From contig JAEWRW010000047.1 of the NCBI GenBank assembly GCA_023398815.1, forward strand, positions 1-64,000: DNA of 64,000 nt, in the 5' to 3' direction. Positions 63,534-64,000 of this stretch are shown here, piece by piece. The position numbers and the translations under genes were made by a program. The notes beneath the pieces were generated by a model. It searched no databases. It had not been told where the DNA came from and was given only the letters and a program-made list of their open reading frames with translations. Source of the stretch: Bacillota bacterium (GTDB taxonomy: Bacteria > Bacillota > Clostridia > Christensenellales > UMGS416). The first letter of the stretch is position 1. The number at the start of each line of letters is the position of its first letter.

Positions 63534-64000
63534 ATGCGCGCAGTCTACAGAAGAGAGCTGCAGGGCTATTTTCTTTCGCCCATTGCTTATGTGTTTATCG
63601 GTATCTTCATGTTGGTCTCCGGCATCTTCTTTGCCATGTCCAACGTGCTGTCACAGCAGGCTGCATTCAACGGCATGCTGGGCAATCTCACGTTTCTCTT
63701 CATGCTCATCGTGCCAGTGCTGACGATGAAACTGCTGAGCGAGGAGCGCAAGAACAAGACCGACCAGCTGCTGCTGACGGCCCCGGTGTCCCTCACGAGC
63801 ATCGTGCTGGGCAAGTACCTGGCGGCGGTCACGGTGTTTTTGGTCACGTTGGTCGTGTCCGCCATCTACCCCATCACGCTGTTCCTCTATGGCAATCCCT
63901 CGCTTGTGGAGATTCTCAACGGCTACCTGGGGTTCTTCCTGCTGGGTTCGGCCCTCATCGCCGTGGGTCTTCTCATGTCCGGCCTGTCAGAAAACCAGGT
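63534..64000 (+). CDS. ABC-2 type permease (GldF-like), partial at window edge
   Basis: First 155 residues of the membrane partner of the preceding ATPase; no stop before the window ends. It starts MRAVYRRELQGYFLSPIAYV, the typical start of ABC-2 permeases of this kind, with hydrophobic segments around residues 17-38, 58-75, 100-125 and 135-150, and the conserved LLSEERKNKTDQLLLTAPV cytoplasmic loop. ATG 63534 lies 3 bases after the ATPase stop, with GGGAGG in the end of that gene as Shine-Dalgarno. A substrate-binding auxiliary (Gld G-like) gene would be expected next. Confidence 0.9.
   Translation, partial: MRAVYRRELQGYFLSPIAYVFIGIFMLVSGIFFAMSNVLSQQAAFNGMLGNLTFLFMLIVPVLTMKLLSEERKNKTDQLLLTAPVSLTSIVLGKYLAAVTVFLVTLVVSAIYPITLFLYGNPSLVEILNGYLGFFLLGSALIAVGLLMSGLSENQ

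Overview
This window looks like a chromosomal segment of a high-G+C, Gram-positive anaerobe of the Clostridia, of the kind recovered from gut or digester samples. The evidence is a CggR-type glycolytic regulator ahead of pgk-tpiA-gpmI, an apt-relA-dtd-hemZ operon, HemZ, a BofC-like protein, DegV, DUF1836 and DUF3842 proteins, a T-box ahead of proS, an archaeal-type ProRS, a stand-alone TrpB2 and ECF-type vitamin/metal uptake genes. Shine-Dalgarno sequences are strong (GGAGG) and sigma-A promoters are recognisable. I cannot name the species. I see no rRNA, tRNA, CRISPR array, transposase or phage gene.

Layout. 1-3.3 kb: comEC and holA facing rpsT. 3.7-8.9 kb: an ECF substrate-binding gene with a structured leader, two lipoprotein genes, and T-box-proS. 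9.2-11.5 kb: a radical SAM protein, yebC and a DUF3842 gene. 11.5-14.3 kb: a cobalt/nickel ECF transporter (cbiM-cbiQ-cbiO) behind a candidate riboregulatory leader. 14.5-20.6 kb: a BofC-like protein, araB, a diguanylate cyclase, a PhnP-like hydrolase and a Nudix hydrolase. 20.6-30.3 kb: an ABC-F gene behind a leader-peptide/attenuator region, recJ, apt, relA, dtd, a glyoxalase-II-like hydrolase and hemZ. 30.3-35.4 kb: cggR-pgk-tpiA-gpmI, with gap absent.

35.7-50.6 kb is the accessory part, a ROK-regulated catabolic island. The minus strand carries a ROK repressor, a beta-propeller lactonase, an SDR fused in frame to a SelA-like PLP enzyme, a RidA-like protein, a D-aminoacylase-like amidohydrolase, three more SDR genes (one apparently catalytically dead), a second SelA-like PLP enzyme and two more RidA-like proteins. 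Divergently on the plus strand lie an MFS transporter and a GH38 glycosidase. Read together they fit a predicted non-phosphorylated route for an N-acylated amino sugar: release, uptake, C1 oxidation to a lactone, ring opening, deacylation of the resulting D-amino acid, and PLP-dependent deamination with RidA clearing the enamine/imine. This pathway is inferred, not shown.

51.0-64.0 kb returns to core genes: pta-ispE, degV, DUF1836-smpB, an AT-rich foreign gene, trpB2, two genes of poorly defined function, an ABC exporter, a QueT-type transporter behind a structured leader, and the start of an ABC-2 operon cut by the window edge.

The most novel signal is non-coding. Four intergenic stretches (16996-17272, 35444-35697, 50798-51022 on the minus strand, 53038-53266) share a P1-P2-P3-P4 hairpin order. 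The P2 loop is TTCAT-like and the P3 loop is an invariant GCGACATGTGCGG, while the stems change in compensating pairs. This is a candidate undescribed structured RNA or repeat family.
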